From NCBI GenBank assembly GCA_030248215.1, contig JASANG010002826.1, positions 1 to 64,000 of the forward strand: a stretch of 64,000 nucleotides of DNA, given 5' to 3'. This document shows, piece after piece, positions 11,964 to 23,274 of the stretch. The DNA is from Enoplolaimus lenunculus (lineage: Eukaryota > Nematoda > Enoplea > Enoplida > Thoracostomopsidae). The translations under genes and the position numbers were made by a program. Positions within the stretch are counted from its first letter, which is position 1. Each line of letters opens with the position of its first letter. Under the pieces are notes generated by a model that saw only the letters and a list, made by a program, of their open reading frames with translations, had not been told where the DNA came from and did no database searches.

Positions 11964-12850
11964 CTACTCTGAATCATCAGAAACCTGTATGTCAAAAATA
12001 CTTTTGGTTAAAACCCCCGTGAAGGTTCTAGTCAAATACGGATCTCGTTTTTCAACCGTTACCGTTGAGCTTGGAATATAAGCTCGGTCATGATTGAGGT
12101 CCCAACGCACCTCGGGCTGACTTGCCCACAATATTTCGTTTCTATTTGCGTTAGAGCATTGTGGTGACTTTTTCTGGTCTCGATACGGAGAATTACTGTT
12201 TGTAAATGACAGCTCACTTGAACTTGCTGAAATATCGAGCCCTTGTGCGACGATTTTAGCATTGTCATTCGGTTGTTCTAAGGCTAACTTAAATTGTTGG
12301 GCAAATGAATCAAAAAAGCTGTTGTGAAAATTATGTTCTGAATCAATGAATGGCTTATCTATAACGTATAACGGGTTTGTGCTACAATCTGTTTCGGACG
12401 AATGCGCTGATTTTAATGGCGAAGTTGTAAACTCATCAATACTGTTCGATTCACTATGAAAAGTTTCGGCGTCGCATGTTTTTTTGTCGAACTCAACACT
12501 AGCATGAATTAAATTTGTTTTCACTGAATGGGAGAAGTTTTCAGAATCAACAGAATCATTCGCTAAAAGTTCGACATCGCTTGCATCTTTTTCAATGTTT
12601 AGTTGTTTGTCGATATTGCAGCGATCGTTAATTGAATCCATTTGTACCGGTTTGAAGCAATATTCAAGACTGACTGAATCATTTCCTAAACTTTCGACAT
12701 CGCTTGCATGATTTTCAATAAAAGTGTAATCGCGCTCCGAATCAACTAAATTAGGTTTTATGGCAAGTTCGTATCGATTAGAATCATTGTCAGAATTTTC
12801 GGCGGTATTAGTGTGCTTGCCATTTTGCACAGCGTTGTTGTGAGGTTCTG
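11964..12850 (-). CDS. Acidic Ser/Asp-rich exon, function unknown
   Basis: An open stretch of 294 codons plus stop on the minus strand. It starts at an acceptor (CCTGTTGTAG then CAGAACC) in phase 1. The product is rich in Ser, Asp, Asn and Glu, with two related motifs (ASDVESLGNDSVSLEYC and ASDVELLANDSVDSENF) and an acidic end (FDIQVSDDSE). No known domain or catalytic motif is visible; it looks largely disordered. The low-complexity style recalls the terminal exon of the transposase gene at 45550-47354, but I cannot align them. A signal-peptide exon at 14490-14568 would join it in frame, yet this exon lies inside the inserted 4-kb element and that one does not, so the pairing is doubtful. 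Confidence 0.5.
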
Positions 12851-14319
12851 CTACAACAGGATAAGGTCTTAAAATTTATTGTTTAAAGATTTCAAGATAA
12901 TTCACATTTAGTGTCTTATTATATCTACAGCCAGAGCAACACACTAGTTTTGCTACCACTCTACGGTCCCGGCTGGGGTTTAATTTTACGCTGAGCTTTC
13001 GGTTTTTGAATTGAATGTTTATTTGCCTTGTATCAAAAGCTTTAGCGATAATGCAAGACTATTATTAGGAACGTGGACTCTAATTTTGGTTTAGGGACTC
13101 TATGCGCTTACGGACTCTTATTAGGGATACGGACTCTTATTGATTGGGACTCAAAATGGGAACCCCTCTTATTCGGGTCACTACAGCACAGGCATAATAA
13201 ATACCGATTTTTAGAATTGTATCCTTTATGCTCATATCAATTTGCTTGAGGGTCAGGGTACTTTATCAAGAATAGCCGGATATCCGGATATGAAAAAATA
13301 TCCGATGCCCATCACTAGCGCCAGCAGTCCTATGGTGCTAAAAAGTATGGCCAATGCAACTTCTTGGGCTTTAACGTTAGATTAAGCATGTTCTTAAGCC
13401 TAAGCAAAAAGTCAAATCAAATTGACGTTCAATGGAACTCAAACAATTAAAGTACAAGTAAACACGTTGACCTGATATGTTTACATGTATTTTAATTGCA
13501 TGACCTATATTTGACCTTCCACGACCCCCCAAGTAGCATTTCCGGTTTCCGGTTTTCTAAAAGTTCAAATTCCAACTGCTATACAATTTACTTGTATCAA
13601 GTGGAAAATTGAAGCAAATTTCTGGTCTTCGATTTCCCACTGCGGTAAAGCACCACTTTTCAATTTCCTTTTCACCATCTTAAAAGTGCTTATCAAATTT
13701 CCATTCCAGTTTAAAAACTGTTTCAATTTCCCATTGCGGTCGTTTTTATTTTCGCTATTGGGAAATTGAAATTCAAAATTGCTAGTCAAATTCCTAGTAC
13801 GTTTTATAAAATGTTTCAATTTACCTATAGATCAAATTTCGTGTTTTCAATTTCTCACTGCTACCCTTTTTCCAAACTCAAGTTGGAAAAAGGCGTTTCT
13901 GATTTCCACAAGCCGGGCGCAAATTAATGTGGATGACGCATAAGAGTCCGTAAGCGGATAGAGTCCCTAAACCCTAATTAGAGTCCATAAATGTCAATTA
14001 ACCGTTAATTGCAACGCAAAAATTACTCCAAGACCAAATAAATTTGAGTTCGAAACTTTAAAGCGTACTTAAATTTTGAAAGTGCATTCCTAAGTTTATT
14101 AACCTTGCATTATCGCTCAAGCTATTGACACAAGACAAATAAACGTATAATTCAACGGATAATTGCAGTACCATATATATCAGTAACGAAGGGTGGCGGA
14201 GCGCGGGTTGAAAATAAATAACAGTCCGTGACCAAATAACAAGGGGGGGTACCCTTTGGAGAGGAAAAATAAATATCAGTATCCCCTCTTATTCGGGTCA
14301 CTAGTATGCATTTATTAAT

Positions 14320-14420
14320 GATGGGCATCGGATATTTTTTCATATCTGGATATCCGGCAATTCTTGACGGATATTTATCCGGATTTCCGAAATGAAATTT
14401 TCCATTTCGGGTATCCGAAA
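14320..14420. repeat. GGATATCCGG-rich repeat family (one of three copies)
   Basis: GATGGGCATCGGATATTTTT followed by alternating CATATCTGGATATCCGG units. Relatives lie at about 13270-13325 (inverted) and 16256-16356. All share a GATGGGC(A/G)(T/C)CGGATAT-like edge, so this is probably a small MITE with a palindromic body. Confidence 0.6.
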
Positions 14421-14489
14421 CTCGATTTTGCTTTTTTTTTGGGTTTCCGAACCTCAATATTCGTTTCTTAATATAAGCACTTGTTTTAC

Positions 14490-14568
14490 CTTGTTGTTCT
14501 AAAGGATGTGCCCTGACCCACAAGCTGATTGTTATGAGCGTGGCAACCTGAAACTGAATTGATGACAT
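14490..14568 (-). CDS. Candidate first exon encoding a signal peptide
   Basis: ATG at 14568 opens 26 codons (MSSIQFQVATLITISLWVRA then HPLEQQ) with a hydrophobic core typical of a cleaved signal peptide. The exon ends at a good donor (CAACAAG then GTAAAA) in phase 1. The exon at 11964-12850 starts in phase 1 and would join in frame to give a secreted acidic protein. Against this, the intron would span one edge of the inserted 4-kb element. It may belong to another gene or be chance. Confidence 0.35.
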
Positions 14569-14599
14569 AGCCTGATTTACACAGCTGCAGGAGAGATTC

Positions 14600-15900
14600 C
14601 ATTAAATGTCACCCTTCCTTCGAACTTTACATGAATCTTTTTCGTTCCAAGAAGAATGGGCAACATTGAAACATACTTACGCTAACTCGTACAAACATCA
14701 GCTCAAGTTACTTTTAGTGGTGCCCCGCTTTCAGCGGCGGATAAAGAAATTTCTGACGGGGAGGGATGGTAAATGTTTGAAACGCAATTTTTCCCCAAAA
14801 AATTTTCGGAGGAGAAAATTGTAAGGTAGGGAGCAGGGACCTTTTTCATATAGCCTAAACAATTTTGTGAAGAAAAATATTGTAAAGTAGGCAACTTATC
14901 ATTTTATTAAAGTAAATTTCTGACTTAACGCCTACGCCGCCGCCCTCCCTTTGGATCCGTTTTCTCACTAGACCGCTATAGATAAGGCTTAAGTACTAAT
15001 TTTTTTGCTTGGCCTTAGGCTTAAGCTTTATTTTAGACATGTTTTTATTACACTGAGGAGGTTTAAACGTAGAAATATGTTTTGGTTGTTACATTGCTAA
15101 AACTAATATTGGTCCAAATCTATAAGATCCGCTCTAGTCTTAGTCTTAATGTATCGAAGCATAATGCCAATTTTAATCTTCATAACCTTCCCTGATGATT
15201 TCAATTAAATTTTAACTTTTTAAAACTTTAATATATACTTTAACTTTTTGTTATCTTTATATATGGACTGCAGTGGAAACAAACATGTATTCTCAACAGT
15301 TCAGGAATGTACATGTTTCATTACTGTGTAAAAGTGACGCGCCGAGTTGAACTGCGTCATGTTTGCGTTAGATGACTTGTTTAGCGCACCTAATTTACTA
15401 CCAATTTTTTGCCACGTAGAAGTTGATGTGCTTTACGGTACAGTGGTGTACGTGCGGACGGCTCCGGGCGTCATCGGAAGTATAGTTCCATCTAGCTAAT
15501 ATTTACCTCAAACTAAAAGACGAAGCGTTCGAACACTAAACTACGTTTCATACGCAAGGTCCACTGCAGGACAGAACTCATGACAGTATTTATTCAACAA
15601 GATGTAAGAAAAGGAATGTTCAATATGATACTGAATTAAAACTTTTCTGGCAGTAGCTCTTAATTTTACAAACAATATACACCAAAAAAATAAAACGTAT
15701 TCACAAAAATCGTAAAGAAGTTCAGTTTTCTGACTGAAGTGTGAATAAATACACAATTTCCTTTCGTCAGGTACAGCTACTTTTAGCGGTGAAACTATGC
15801 AAAGTATTCCAAAACATTTTTTACACCATAAGTTAACCCCTTCTCACATTGAGTTGCCTGTAGGCAACTCAGCGCAGTGTATATACGTTAAATAGTATAT
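14600..15900. other. No gene seen; scattered repeat fragments
   Basis: Unique AT-rich sequence with a TTAGGC-type fragment (about 15000-15050) and two diverged ~60-bp pieces containing GAAATTTCTGAC(G/T) (about 14745-14945). No protein-like frame. Confidence 0.5.
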
Positions 15901-15904
15901 ATCG

Positions 15905-16150
15905 CACCGTGTTTAACAATTGCAACACATATACATAGTACTGAATCACCACAAGACGTGAGAACCCCATCGGGCTCGAGCGTCAAGCTTCCATAGCTGA
16001 GTGGTGATGGTATACGCCTCCCACTCCAGTCACTGGAGTTCGAATCCTAGCATAAAAGTAGGTCTCAGGGGAAATAGAAAATATTCATCTGAGAAAGGGA
16101 TAAGAAATCAAGATTTTAAATCATCGTGGAACAATTATGCAAGAATGTGG
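15905..16150 (+). mobile_element. tRNA-derived SINE, plus-strand copy
   Basis: A perfect A box TAGCTGAGTGG at 15994-16004 and a B box AGTTCGAATCC at 16037-16047, with the tRNA-like part preceded by CACAAGACGTGAGA and CGGGCTCGAGCGTCAAGC. The whole block, including the tail AAAATATTCAT, recurs in reverse at 35965-36185, which defines the family. Confidence 0.75.
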
Positions 16151-16255
16151 TTTAATATTTTAACTGAGGTTTGGAATCAGAATTTCTTTCGTCAACTCCA
16201 GCTACTTTGGTGGTGAAATCATGCAAATTATTTTAAAAATTTTTTGGACAATAGC

Positions 16256-16356
16256 ATTTCGGATATCCGGATATCCGGATACACGTTCCTTTTCGGATAC
16301 ATATCCGGATATTTTTCATATCCGGATAATCCGGATATCCGGCGCCCATCTATAGC
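16256..16356. repeat. GGATATCCGG-rich repeat copy
   Basis: Consecutive CGGATATCCGGATATCCGG units ending GGCGCCCATC; same family as 14320-14420. It lies just upstream of the secreted nuclease-fold gene. Confidence 0.65.
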
Positions 16357-16456
16357 ATTTATGCAAACAAACCGGTTATTGTTTACAGGGCGGCTCACAT
16401 GTGAGACTAAAGATTTAGCTCAAACCAGTTTATACAGTTGTGCATTATTCGACAAT

Positions 16457-19400
16457 ATGAACTCTAATAATATTAAATTCTGTCACTTATCGGCGTTAAA
16501 AATTCATCTTTCTCTGATTTTGGTTCTACTTCCGCCAACGTTAACACAGCGTTTTCATGTCACACTTGCTGGAAGCAGCGAAAATGGTAAGTCTGCTGTA
16601 CACTTTACAATCGTAGGCTTACGCTTAGGCTTAAGTTTATAGGCTTTCCTTTAGGAAAGGCATGACCTAAGCCTAGGGTTAAGAATTTGCCTGAGTTTTT
16701 TTCCTAAGCCTAAAATCGCAGCCTAACCGTAGTTTTATATATAAATGTGGAGGATAGTATACAGCAGGCGTTAATTATTTGGTTTTACAACGAATGTTTT
16801 TTACATCAAACGGGCAATGTTTGTATTTTTGGATTGCTTCAGCACCAGTGTTCCAGTTACTACCGTTTGTAGTGACCCAAATAAAAACGGGGTGGCTGCT
16901 GGTTATTTCAAGTTAGGTTCTTTTTAGGAATATATATCAGACTTGAGTATGCTGCCATAAAGGTAAACATATACTTTAAGCAATCAATCAAATTCTGCAC
17001 TGTACCTTATTTGATCCTGGAAGCATTTATGCAGTCTAGTTAGGGTACTTAAATATTTGTGGGCTTTATCACAGTAGTTTTGAACCTAATTAGGGGGGAT
17101 ATATAGGTATATGTATGTGGGTATATTATAAATCGACTGGTTTTGATTCAGACTCAAAATAGTAACCCCGGAGTCTTATTACCCCCGTTCTTATTCGGGA
17201 CACGGCAGTACTCTCTAGGAGATCCCGCAAAACTGATTCGCCGTGCGCATTCAAAATCCTTTGGACTTTAGACGAAATTCGGCTTACGTGTCCCGTTATT
17301 CACTCTTATTTGGCTTATAGCTTGTTTTGCTCAAAAGGTTTCTTTTCCATTTATATATCGCTCCTCTGCTTGTGGACCCCGTTTTCGCATCAGCTTCTGC
17401 ACCCACAACGAGTCGCGTCTCAAAGCATGGGAACCCTCGGATACCCTAGCCACGGCACTGCGGAAGCCGATGCAATAATTTGCCAGAAGCTACGACTGTG
17501 TCGATGAAACACGATAAAAAATAATAAAGTGTGTATGCGTAGTGTTTCAATTTTTTTAATTAATAATTAACTCAAGTTTGTGCGACCCAACCGCAATGGT
17601 TGTATATTAAATGTCATTGGTTCAATCGAGTATGAATCTTAAATTTCAGATACAAGCAACGAAAATGTGACCAATGCTGACAATCAGTTAAGATTTACAG
17701 TAATGACAATCAATCTTCAAGCGCATCTTCGAAAAATTAACGCTGGAAGTTTGTCGAAACGAAGCGAATTATTTGCCAAAGCGATTTTGCGCAACGATGC
17801 CGATATCGTTCTACTACAAGAAGCGACACAGCTTGCTGCGCGTACAATTTTGCACCATTTAACAGCCGAACAAAACCATGAAATGCTTAGCTGGGCTCGC
17901 TGTGGCGCTCACAGACAGCTGAAAGTCATCTTAGCTCGGTTTCCAGTTCTACCAACCCCGAATGTGGTTCGAAACAAGGTATAGGTATATATACGAAATA
18001 AATTAACACAAAATTTTGGATTCGTTCGCTTTGGGAGGCCTGGGTTTGGATGTCCCTTCTGAACCTGCGGTGGTAAGCCATTTTGTATACTTCAGCGTAA
18101 GGCTAAACCTAGACCTTGTTAAGTACTTGTTAAGCGGTTGGTCAACCTAGGTTAGGATACAACTCGGCGGCTCGGGCGAGCTTGTTCATACCGAGATGGG
18201 CGACCGGGGATGGGAATTTCGTAATAATCGACCGGACCGTAAACGTTTAAACTCGCTAATACGAGCGTTTAACTATCGAAACAAAAAAAATACTCGAGTA
18301 TACGCAACATTTAGTAATATTTACTTACTACTCACGAGTGTCGCCTGGACTTTTGGAACAGCCAGATGTTCTGTTATAAAAATTTAGAAGAATGGGTTTC
18401 TTGGGTTAATACAACAGGAAAAAAGCATAATGGTAACCCGTGCTCAAAAAACCACAAACGGCTAATTTTTGTCCCTACTCTCACCGTTTCCTGCTTCACA
18501 CCATATTAATCGTGTAGTGGAAATTTAATTTTTTCAATATTCGTGTCGAATTAGATTCATTCAAATAACTCAGAATGAATTATAGACGACTACTATCCGC
18601 AGTTTATCATATCTGCAATATATCAATATTTTCTTAAAATGCGTGTGTTCAATTCGTCTCAGAAGATACTCCTGTACCACTCAATCATTTACTTAGCGAC
18701 AACATTAGTTTTGTTTGAAACCAGACCTGTAGCGAGAGCGGGTCTGGAAAAAAGCTCAGACCCCTTAGAAAATCTGTGCCCCCAAAATTTTAACCTCGGT
18801 TGCGAACCGTCTTAAATCCTGCATGTCAATCCTGAAAGTATATATTTAGCCGACAGCATGTGCTGAACTGGCAACAAGATGTTTCAGTCCTTAAAACCTA
18901 CACTGCAAAAAAATGGTGAGTCAAATTGACTCTCTCCGAAATGGGCTTTTCGGGACTACTTACACAAACAGAGTCAAATTCGACTCGCTGAGCGACTCGG
19001 TTGAGTCGAATTTGACAGAGTTTTATAATCCAGAAAAGCCTATTTCGGAGAGAGTCAATTTGTCTCATCATTTTTGCACAGTAATTCTGCTGAAAAAATA
19101 AATTATGATGTTATAGCTTAGAACCACAGTCGCATGCCAATTGCTGATTACTCTAAAAAATACGACAAATCAAGTAAATTCCGATATTAACTCAACTCTA
19201 CCGATCTTAACGAGAAGCATTATTGTTACCGTTGCCAATATTCATCTTACCCCGCTTCTATATGGCCCAGAAGCCCTTTGTCCTGAAAGGCCGAAATATT
19301 TACCGTTTGGCCTGTGTCTGCAGCGGGACCCGTTTTCAGTTGCGATACTGTGCGAAGCTGGGCGATTCAGGCAAATACGACGATTGCTCAGGAGACTGAA

Positions 19401-19854
19401 AGTTTTTAATACAACTCAACACAGCTTTGCAACTGGTGTTAACAACTCAAATGGGCACATTTACATAATCGGAGGTGATTTAAACAGTCCATCGCATTTG
19501 GATTGGATTAACGATACTCGGCATCAAAATTGTGGTCATACGATGAGATGGCCGGCGAGCTTGGAGTTGGAAACGGCCGGATATATAGATTCGTATCGAG
19601 TGGCGCATCCGAATCCACGTGCCTACCCAGGATATACATGGAGCTCAGATTATACCAATTGCGGCCAGAAGCAAGATAGAATCGATGGGATATGGAGTTA
19701 TTACAACGAAAGTTCAGGTTTTGGACAGCTCCGGGTTGAGCAATCGTTCGTGTACCCAAATGGTTGTCCAACTGTTGAAATGTACAAGAACTTGTGGCCA
19801 TCAGATCATTACGCTGTTGTAACAGTGTTTTCTGTTGATTATTTTGTTTATTAA
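16457..19854 (+). CDS. Secreted endonuclease/exonuclease/phosphatase (EEP) family protein
   Basis: Three exons: 16457-16586, 17650-17978 and 19117-19854, giving 398 residues. Junctions: AAATG before GTAAGT joining TTTCAG before ATACAAG (phase 1), and ACAAG before GTATAG joining GTTATAG before CTTAGAAC (phase 0). Exon 1 supplies a signal peptide (hydrophobic core about residues 14-30). The EEP metal and catalytic motifs are all present: MTINLQ (Asn65), LLQEA (Glu101), NIHL (His196), GGDLNS (Asp274, Asn276), QDRIDGI (Asp343) and WPSDH (Asp383, His384). EEP enzymes cut phosphodiester or phosphoester bonds using divalent metal. The substrate here is unknown: DNase, lipid phosphodiesterase or phosphatase are all possible. 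The segment around SPSHLDW and PGYTWSS resembles bacterial and fungal EEP proteins as I recall them. Both introns contain MITEs. The exact acceptor of exon 3 is the least certain point. Confidence 0.8.
16870..17205 (+). mobile_element. Tc1/mariner-like MITE in intron 1 of the EEP gene
   Basis: Left end TAGTGACCCAAATAAAAACG and right end CCCCGTTCTTATTCGGGACA, with interior similar to 30795-31255 only near the ends. A TTAGGC-rich fragment lies just upstream (about 16610-16720). Confidence 0.6.
18904..19085 (+). mobile_element. GAGTC palindrome MITE in intron 2 of the EEP gene
   Basis: Begins CACTGCAAAAAAATGGTGAG and ends with the degenerate reverse complement (CATCATTTTTGCACAGTA). Inside are GTCAAATTGACTCTCTCCG and its complement, so the whole element is nearly self-complementary. 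It ends ~30 bp before the exon 3 acceptor. Confidence 0.8.
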
Positions 19855-20005
19855 TGGTTGGAGCATAAAAATAATTAGATGGCGAAAACTAACACAATTA
19901 TACACATCCTTTGGAACCCTCAGATATAACTCCAGGTCAGACATTTTCTAACGCTAAAATTATAAAGTTTTGTAATGTTTGATAAGCTCCCTTTAAAACA
20001 GCACT

Positions 20006-20190
20006 GTAAAAATGGTGAGTATAATTGACTCTCTCCGAAATAGGCTTTTCCTGACTACACAAACATAGTCAGAATTGGACTCCGCCAGAGTCAAATTAAG
20101 TCGAATGTCACACAGGCGGAGTTGAATTTTGACTCAGTTTGTTTAGTCAGCAAAAGCCTATTGCGGAGAGAGTCAATTTGACTCCAAGCT
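20006..20190 (+). mobile_element. GAGTC palindrome MITE, right tip lost
   Basis: CACTGTAAAAATGGTGAGTA at the left; the right arm stops after GAGAGTCAATTTGACTC without the CCATTTTTTGCAGTG tip. It is fused directly to the TTAGGC-rich MITE that follows, itself lacking its left tip, which suggests a deletion joined the two. Confidence 0.7.
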
Positions 20191-20515
20191 TTAAGCTAAT
20201 TTTTTGCTTAGGCTTAGGCTTAGGTGTACACTGCAAAAAATGGTGAGTCAAATTGACTCTCTCCGAAATAGGCTCTATGGGACTACACAAATTGAGTCAA
20301 ATTCAACTCACCAGAGTCAAACGTGCGACTCAGCGAGTCAAATTTTACTCTGGTGGAGTCGAATTGGACTCAGTTTGTGTAGTCCCGTACAGCCTATTTC
20401 GGAAAGAGTCAATTTGACTCGCCATTTTCTGCAGTGTAAGCTCATTCTTACTATTACGCTTCAACTTAGGTTATGCTTATAGTACAGTTGCAGCCATGCT
20501 GTATACATTGGCCAA
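20191..20515 (+). mobile_element. TTAGGC-rich hAT-type MITE, interrupted
   Basis: AGCTAATTTTTTGCTTAGGC before and ACTTAGGTTATGCTTATAG after a nested element, then the right terminus ATACATTGGCC. The left terminus is missing. Confidence 0.7.
20229..20436 (+). mobile_element. Complete GAGTC palindrome MITE nested in the TTAGGC MITE
   Basis: CACTGCAAAAAATGGTGAGT to GCCATTTTCTGCAGTG, flanked on both sides by TA (20227-20228 and 20437-20438), the Tc1/mariner-type target duplication. The two arms pair over most of their length. Confidence 0.85.
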
Positions 20516-22270
20516 AATCGCTATATAATTTTACGATGTTATCGATTTAAGTGTCGGCAGGATTTTATATATCAGCTTATTTCTAGATAAGCCCAGGCCA
20601 CCCATGGGTTCAAAAATAGTCCCACAAAGCGTTGTAAAAATTGGTGTCGCAAGTGCAATATTCAGTGAATAATTGTTCCGTGTGTGACTTTCCAGCTTAT
20701 TCGCGACCTCGCCTCAGCGAGGTCGTGTTTAGATGGTTGTTCGCTTCATTTTTAATTTGCATATGCATGGCATGTACTAGTTTCAAAGACCTACTGTTAT
20801 TTCCCAGCTGATGATTGTGCAATCGAAGTTTGCTAAGCATATAAACAAAGACGTAATTCTCATTTTAAAATAGGTTTGCGTTGGTGTTTTACGTACATGC
20901 TTGAATAGTGAACAAGCAACATTTAGCACACAAAGTTTTTCAGAGATTCTTTAGCAATCGATGAATGATGAGTTTGTACATTGTTTTTGGCTAAAAAGGA
21001 TACCAAATACACAGCTTTTGTATAAAACTATAAAGAGCAGATATTTGTTCATGAATTATGGTCGTATAACTCGTTTAGTGCCATTGAAATGACGACGGGA
21101 AGCTTGAGAATCTCAACTGTGCAAAAATTTGCAAAATCATACCATTTTTTGGTGATCTCCAGTGTGGGAGAAGGAATAAGTGAAAAGACACCGTTTCTCT
21201 ATTCCTATCGTTTTGTATTTTTATTTATGGAACTACAAACGCAAAAAAAATTGACAGAGCGACTCACAGAATCTGTACATAATATAGTGCTGAGGTTAAC
21301 ACGATAGCAAATTTTTTGGTATACGTTTTGCAAGAAATTTCACTTGTTTTATATAGATAGATATTCACTACTTTTACACCAACGTATGATGCGCCGCCGG
21401 CAGGTATGTATAAAAGGAAACAACTGCGGAAAGTAAGTGTTAATAGGTACGTACAGGCTGCCACGCCACCAAAATTAGGCACAAAATACCGCAACCGGAA
21501 AACCAAAACAATACTGAAACCGGAACCGGAAACTGAAATATAACCGTGTTATCGTAAATTTTTTTGTACGTAAAAACTATAGCTGCCAATATTCTGTAAA
21601 AGTTTTTTATTTTTTGTGTATGTCTCAGGTTCAATGTTTAATACCGAAAATACCGTAAATTTCCGATGACAAAATACCGGACTTAATACTGGAACCGTAT
21701 AGTGAAAAACGCCGGCTCTCTCTATTAAAACCGGAATATCGGATACACCCTGATACAGGTATCAACAGTAAACAAAATCCTCAATGAGGTTTACACTATC
21801 ACTACAGACTCGAATGCAGTATTGTCGCGGTGCCTATGAGGTGTACGGATCGTTCTCATTCTCCAGAAGCGGCAAATATCATTAAATGTATATTATTATA
21901 ACCTATTTTGCTATATATACGAAAACTTGCATGCCAAATACGTTATGCTTATACCCTTGAATACATGTGTTTCAAAATAAGTAAAATAATGTTTATTGAA
22001 AATAGAATGACAAACAAAAACATAAACGTGATTCTAAAAAGCAAGCAAGCAAGCTTAATCATTTTACGGACATAAGATTAGAAACAACATGTGAACAGGA
22101 TGTTATAATGTTCGACTTGATGCCAGATTTTAAATTTTGAAATTAATGCCGTAACGCCATTCATTATTTAAAATACAAATTTAAATGTGAACTTCACTTC
22201 AAATTCAAAGGTGACAGAAAGCTCAAATGATTGCAAAAGCTGTTACTTATTAATAAACAAGCATAAAGGT
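20516..22270. other. No gene seen; CCGGAA-rich repeat at 21385-21760
   Basis: Mostly unique AT-rich DNA. 21385-21760 contains repeated ACCGGAACCGGAAAC and TACCGGACTTAATACTGG motifs like those at 23275-23400, indicating a small repeat family. A short frame at 21089-21307 has no recognisable product. Confidence 0.5.
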
Positions 22271-22274
22271 TGTT

Positions 22275-22372
22275 CTATACAATTATCGAACGCAGCCGCG
22301 CGCCGATGTGCGTCACGCCAATGCATGGCGGATTCCGGCGGCGCGCGTCAAGTATAGCGCAACCCTATTACT
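22275..22372 (+). mobile_element. Short MITE with GC-rich core (GGTTGTGCTATACT family)
   Basis: AAGGTTGTTCTATAC at the left and AGTATAGCGCAACCC at the right form inverted ends around a GGCGCGCGTC-containing core. Relatives lie at 48226-48400 and 56285-56505. Confidence 0.65.
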
Positions 22373-22837
22373 CTTCTAAACTGTGTTTAGCACCGCAACC
22401 ACGGTAGTATTGTTATGCTAAATGCATAAAAAAGCACTTTGTATGCATGCTTGCAATTATGAATTTTTGCCGACACAACGTTGCAATTTTTGACGCAACC
22501 AAATACCAAATTCTAGCTGTACTCTGCTGCAGAGTGTATTTCTAACAAATGCTAAACATTCATGGGTGCAATACAGTTTGTATCAGGCAACGCTTTAAAT
22601 GGTTTAACTCTTATAACCATAAAATTTATTGTTATTCGATTGAGTGCAACACGTGTTAAAATGACAATATATGAGCTGAAGTTAAAGTTCATCTTTTTTG
22701 TCAATCTCGATATTCAGTTTCTTCAACACTTTCTTCATTGACTTGATAACTGTAACGCATAAAGACATTTGTGCACTAAATCGTTCACAATCGTTTCGTA
22801 GTATAGCACAATTGCAAAACCAAATACTTAGCTATTA

Positions 22838-22905
22838 TTCAACAGGGTGCAACCGGAGGTGAAAAAACTAGAGCCGAACGCAAACGTGAACAAATTTTCG
22901 CACAA
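22838..22905 (-). mobile_element. Fragment of the CAGGGTACAACCGGAGG hAT-type MITE
   Basis: CAGGGTGCAACCGGAGGTG followed by ~50 bp of decayed interior; the second end is not found. Confidence 0.5.
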
Positions 22906-23274
22906 CTGAAGCTGGCAGCGAACTTGATGTAATAAGAATTTAGTTGAATTTATACTAAAACTTAACTGATTAATCTGCAAAGAGTTGTCAAAATTCTGTT
23001 TTGAGCGCTTTTGACCAATCTCAGCGATTGACGCATTTACTACGGAAAACAAAAAATACTTGTTACCAAAAACTCTATTTTAATGCTATTTTAACGTTTT
23101 TAAAGGTGTAAACACGCCATTCGAATGGAAAATAGCTGAAACAAATGCAGTAGCTGGAACCGTATAATGATTGATGTAGTATGGCACAAATCTAAATTTT
23201 GGCAACACATGCACAGACAATTGTAGAAAAAGAAGTTTTACTAAAAACGAAACTTTTTCTTATTTCCGAATGAA

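Larger units (their letters stand above)
10481..13186. repeat. Inverted pair of Tc1-like MITE left ends inside the 4-kb element
   Basis: TGTAGTGACCTGAATAAGAG at 10481 and its reverse complement ending at 13186 are both left ends of the same MITE family, each with the same outward flank. They therefore belong to the inverted arms of 9874-13940 rather than to one MITE. The pieces run to about 10620 and from about 12980. Confidence 0.6.
9874..13940. mobile_element. 4.07-kb foldback-like element with long inverted arms
   Basis: Left end ATGCGTCATCCACATTAATT; the right end is its reverse complement minus one base. The first ~95 bp of the arms align clearly. Patchier similarity continues for several hundred bp, including a shared GGAAATTGAA-rich tract and the block ATTCTAAAAATCGGTATTT beside TGTAGTGACC. 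A TA duplication (9872-9873 and 13941-13942) flanks it and restores the host MITE exactly. The centre holds other MITEs and the 295-codon frame at 11964-12850. Confidence 0.65.
9795..14303 (+). mobile_element. Tc1/mariner-like MITE split in two by a 4-kb insertion
   Basis: The left piece (9795-9873) and right piece (13941-14303) are adjacent parts of one MITE: joined, they match the uninterrupted copy at 30795-31255 across the border CCCTAATAAGAGTCC. The ends are GACCCGAATAAGAAGGGG and, at the right, CCCCTCTTATTCGGGTCAC. TGTAGTGACCC-type ends next to TA in sister copies suggest the Tc1/mariner group. Confidence 0.75.

Noticed and set aside
17310-17507. Open frame just upstream of EEP exon 2 as an extra exon
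   Set aside because: It ends in a stop and does not fit the phase; the signal-peptide exon at 16457-16586 joins exon 2 directly with a perfect donor and matching phase.
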